From positions 1-5,878 of the forward strand of contig JAHIHJ010000210.1 of assembly GCA_018899795.1 (NCBI GenBank): a stretch of DNA of 5,878 bases. The letters run 5' to 3'. This DNA comes from Methanobacteriota archaeon. Lineage in GTDB: Archaea; Halobacteriota; Methanosarcinia; Methanosarcinales; Methanoperedenaceae. Positions 4,968 to 5,878 of this stretch are shown here, piece after piece. The translations under genes and the position numbers were made by a program. Every line of letters starts with the position of its first letter. The stretch's first letter is position 1. Below the pieces are notes generated by a model. That model searched no databases. It saw nothing but the letters and a program-made list of their open reading frames with translations, and was not told the DNA's origin.

Positions 4968-5878
4968 TTGGATAACGGAACAATAACAATAAAGGGAATC
5001 TTTGAAGATATGCTGACGATAGTCAATATCTTCGAGAACAGAGAAGTTCTTCGCTCAACATATACGCCAGATTATCTTCCTCATAGAAGCGATCAGGTGA
5101 AGGCTCTCGCAACGGTGTTGGTGCCAGCGCTGCGTGGGGAGACGCCGTCAAATGTGTTAATATATGGAAAAACGGGAACAGGAAAAACGGCTGTCGCAAA
5201 ACACGTGGGACAGGAACTTGAAAGGACCGGGGAATTATACGGTATACCGAGTGTAGTAATATACATAAACTGCGAGGTCGTGGATACACAATACCGGCTT
5301 CTGGCGTCTCTTGCCAGGCATTTCGGTAAAGAGGTCCCCATGACCGGCTGGCCAACGGATCAGGTATACACAGAATTCAAGAACGTGCTGGACTCTGAAA
5401 GGCGAATTGCAATAATAATAATGGATGAGGTGGACAAACTCGTTGATAAAGGGGACGACGTGCTTTACAATCTTACAAGAATAAATTCAGACCTCAAGAA
5501 AGCCAAGGTCAGTTTAATAGGTATTACAAACGATCTGAAATTCACGGAATTCCTTGATCCGAGGGTAAAAAGCTCTCTGGGAGAAGAAGAGATCATATTC
5601 CCCCCATACGATGCCAACCAGCTCAGGGACATACTGCAGGAAAGAGCCAAGACGGCTTTCAAGGCCAACGTCCTGGAGGAAACAGTGATCCCGCTCTGTG
5701 CAGCATACGCGGCACAGGAACACGGAGATGCCAGGAGAGCGCTGGATCTCCTGCGTGTTTCAGGGGAGCTGTCCGAGCGCTCAAAATCCGTGAAAGTGCT
5801 TGAAATGCACGTAAGGCAGGCGCAGGATAAGATAGAGACAGACAGGATAGTCGAGGTAGTTAAGACCCTGCCCACGCA
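4968..5878 (+). CDS. cdc6: Orc1/Cdc6 family replication initiator, 3' end beyond window
   Basis: This is the origin-binding AAA+ ATPase that marks archaeal origins and helps load the MCM helicase. The window holds 303 codons of a family of about 400, so the end of the ATPase lid and the C-terminal winged-helix DNA-binding domain are off the right edge. Visible motifs are Walker A YGKTGTGKT at residues 66-74; Walker B IAIIIMDEVDKL at 147-158 with Asp153/Glu154; sensor 1 GITND at 185-189 with Asn188; DPRVKSSLGEEEIIFPPY at 197-214 with the candidate arginine finger Arg199; and sensor 2 GDARRALDLLR at 253-263. The start is TTG, supported by AAGGAGGG and an upstream stop. Its position right after four origin boxes and its sequence fit the origin-linked Orc1/Cdc6 type; autoregulation through the box at 4884 is inferred. 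Confidence 0.95.
   Translation, partial: MDNGTITIKGIFEDMLTIVNIFENREVLRSTYTPDYLPHRSDQVKALATVLVPALRGETPSNVLIYGKTGTGKTAVAKHVGQELERTGELYGIPSVVIYINCEVVDTQYRLLASLARHFGKEVPMTGWPTDQVYTEFKNVLDSERRIAIIIMDEVDKLVDKGDDVLYNLTRINSDLKKAKVSLIGITNDLKFTEFLDPRVKSSLGEEEIIFPPYDANQLRDILQERAKTAFKANVLEETVIPLCAAYAAQEHGDARRALDLLRVSGELSERSKSVKVLEMHVRQAQDKIETDRIVEVVKTLPT

Noticed and set aside
5465..5875. Minus-strand open frame of 136 codons, and a similar one at 5023-5355
   Set aside because: Both are antisense to orc1/cdc6, whose AAA+ motifs are continuous across the region.

Overview
The window looks like chromosomal DNA of a euryarchaeon of the Methanosarcinales type: a cytochrome- and methanophenazine/quinone-using methanogen, or an ANME-2 relative such as Ca. 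Methanoperedens. The evidence is the mix of F420H2-dehydrogenase (Fpo, complex I-like) genes, a methanogenesis marker 9 protein (a family confined to methane-metabolising archaea), two archaea-specific UPF families, and an Orc1/Cdc6 initiator gene next to origin recognition boxes. The exact genus is inference; no rRNA is present. The gene content is mostly core.

Left third (1-2380, minus strand): the promoter-proximal end of an fpo operon in the order fpoA-fpoB-fpoC-fpoD. The genes overlap or nearly touch and fpoD runs off the left edge. Together they encode a membrane anchor subunit (FpoA) and the peripheral connecting module (FpoB, C, D) that passes electrons from F420H2 oxidation to a membrane carrier while protons or other ions are pumped. 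fpoD has no stop inside the window. fpoB most likely starts at an internal GTG with a strong ribosome binding site, not at the upstream ATG.

Middle (2381-4103): a 156-bp divergent promoter region separates fpo from a plus-strand gene for a two-domain methanogenesis marker 9 protein (Dus/NifR3-like TIM barrel plus an eight-cysteine domain). A minus-strand UPF0148 zinc-ribbon gene follows convergently.

Right third (4104-5878): a divergent promoter, then a UPF0147 gene that has no ATG/GTG/TTG start at the expected place; its 5' end carries perfect 11-bp and 12-bp tandem duplications. Next comes a gene-free stretch of about 480 bp that I read as a replication origin. It has four ORB-type elements sharing TTCCAnnnGAAAYAAAGGGG (one pointing left, three pointing right) flanking an AT-rich segment and a perfect 19-bp tandem repeat. 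The stretch leads into orc1/cdc6, which starts at TTG and is cut by the right edge. The last ORB overlaps the predicted transcription start area of orc1/cdc6, which suggests autoregulation.

I do not see a mobile element, CRISPR array, RNA gene or obvious novel multi-gene system. The most informative observations are the origin architecture and the missing start codon of the UPF0147 gene.
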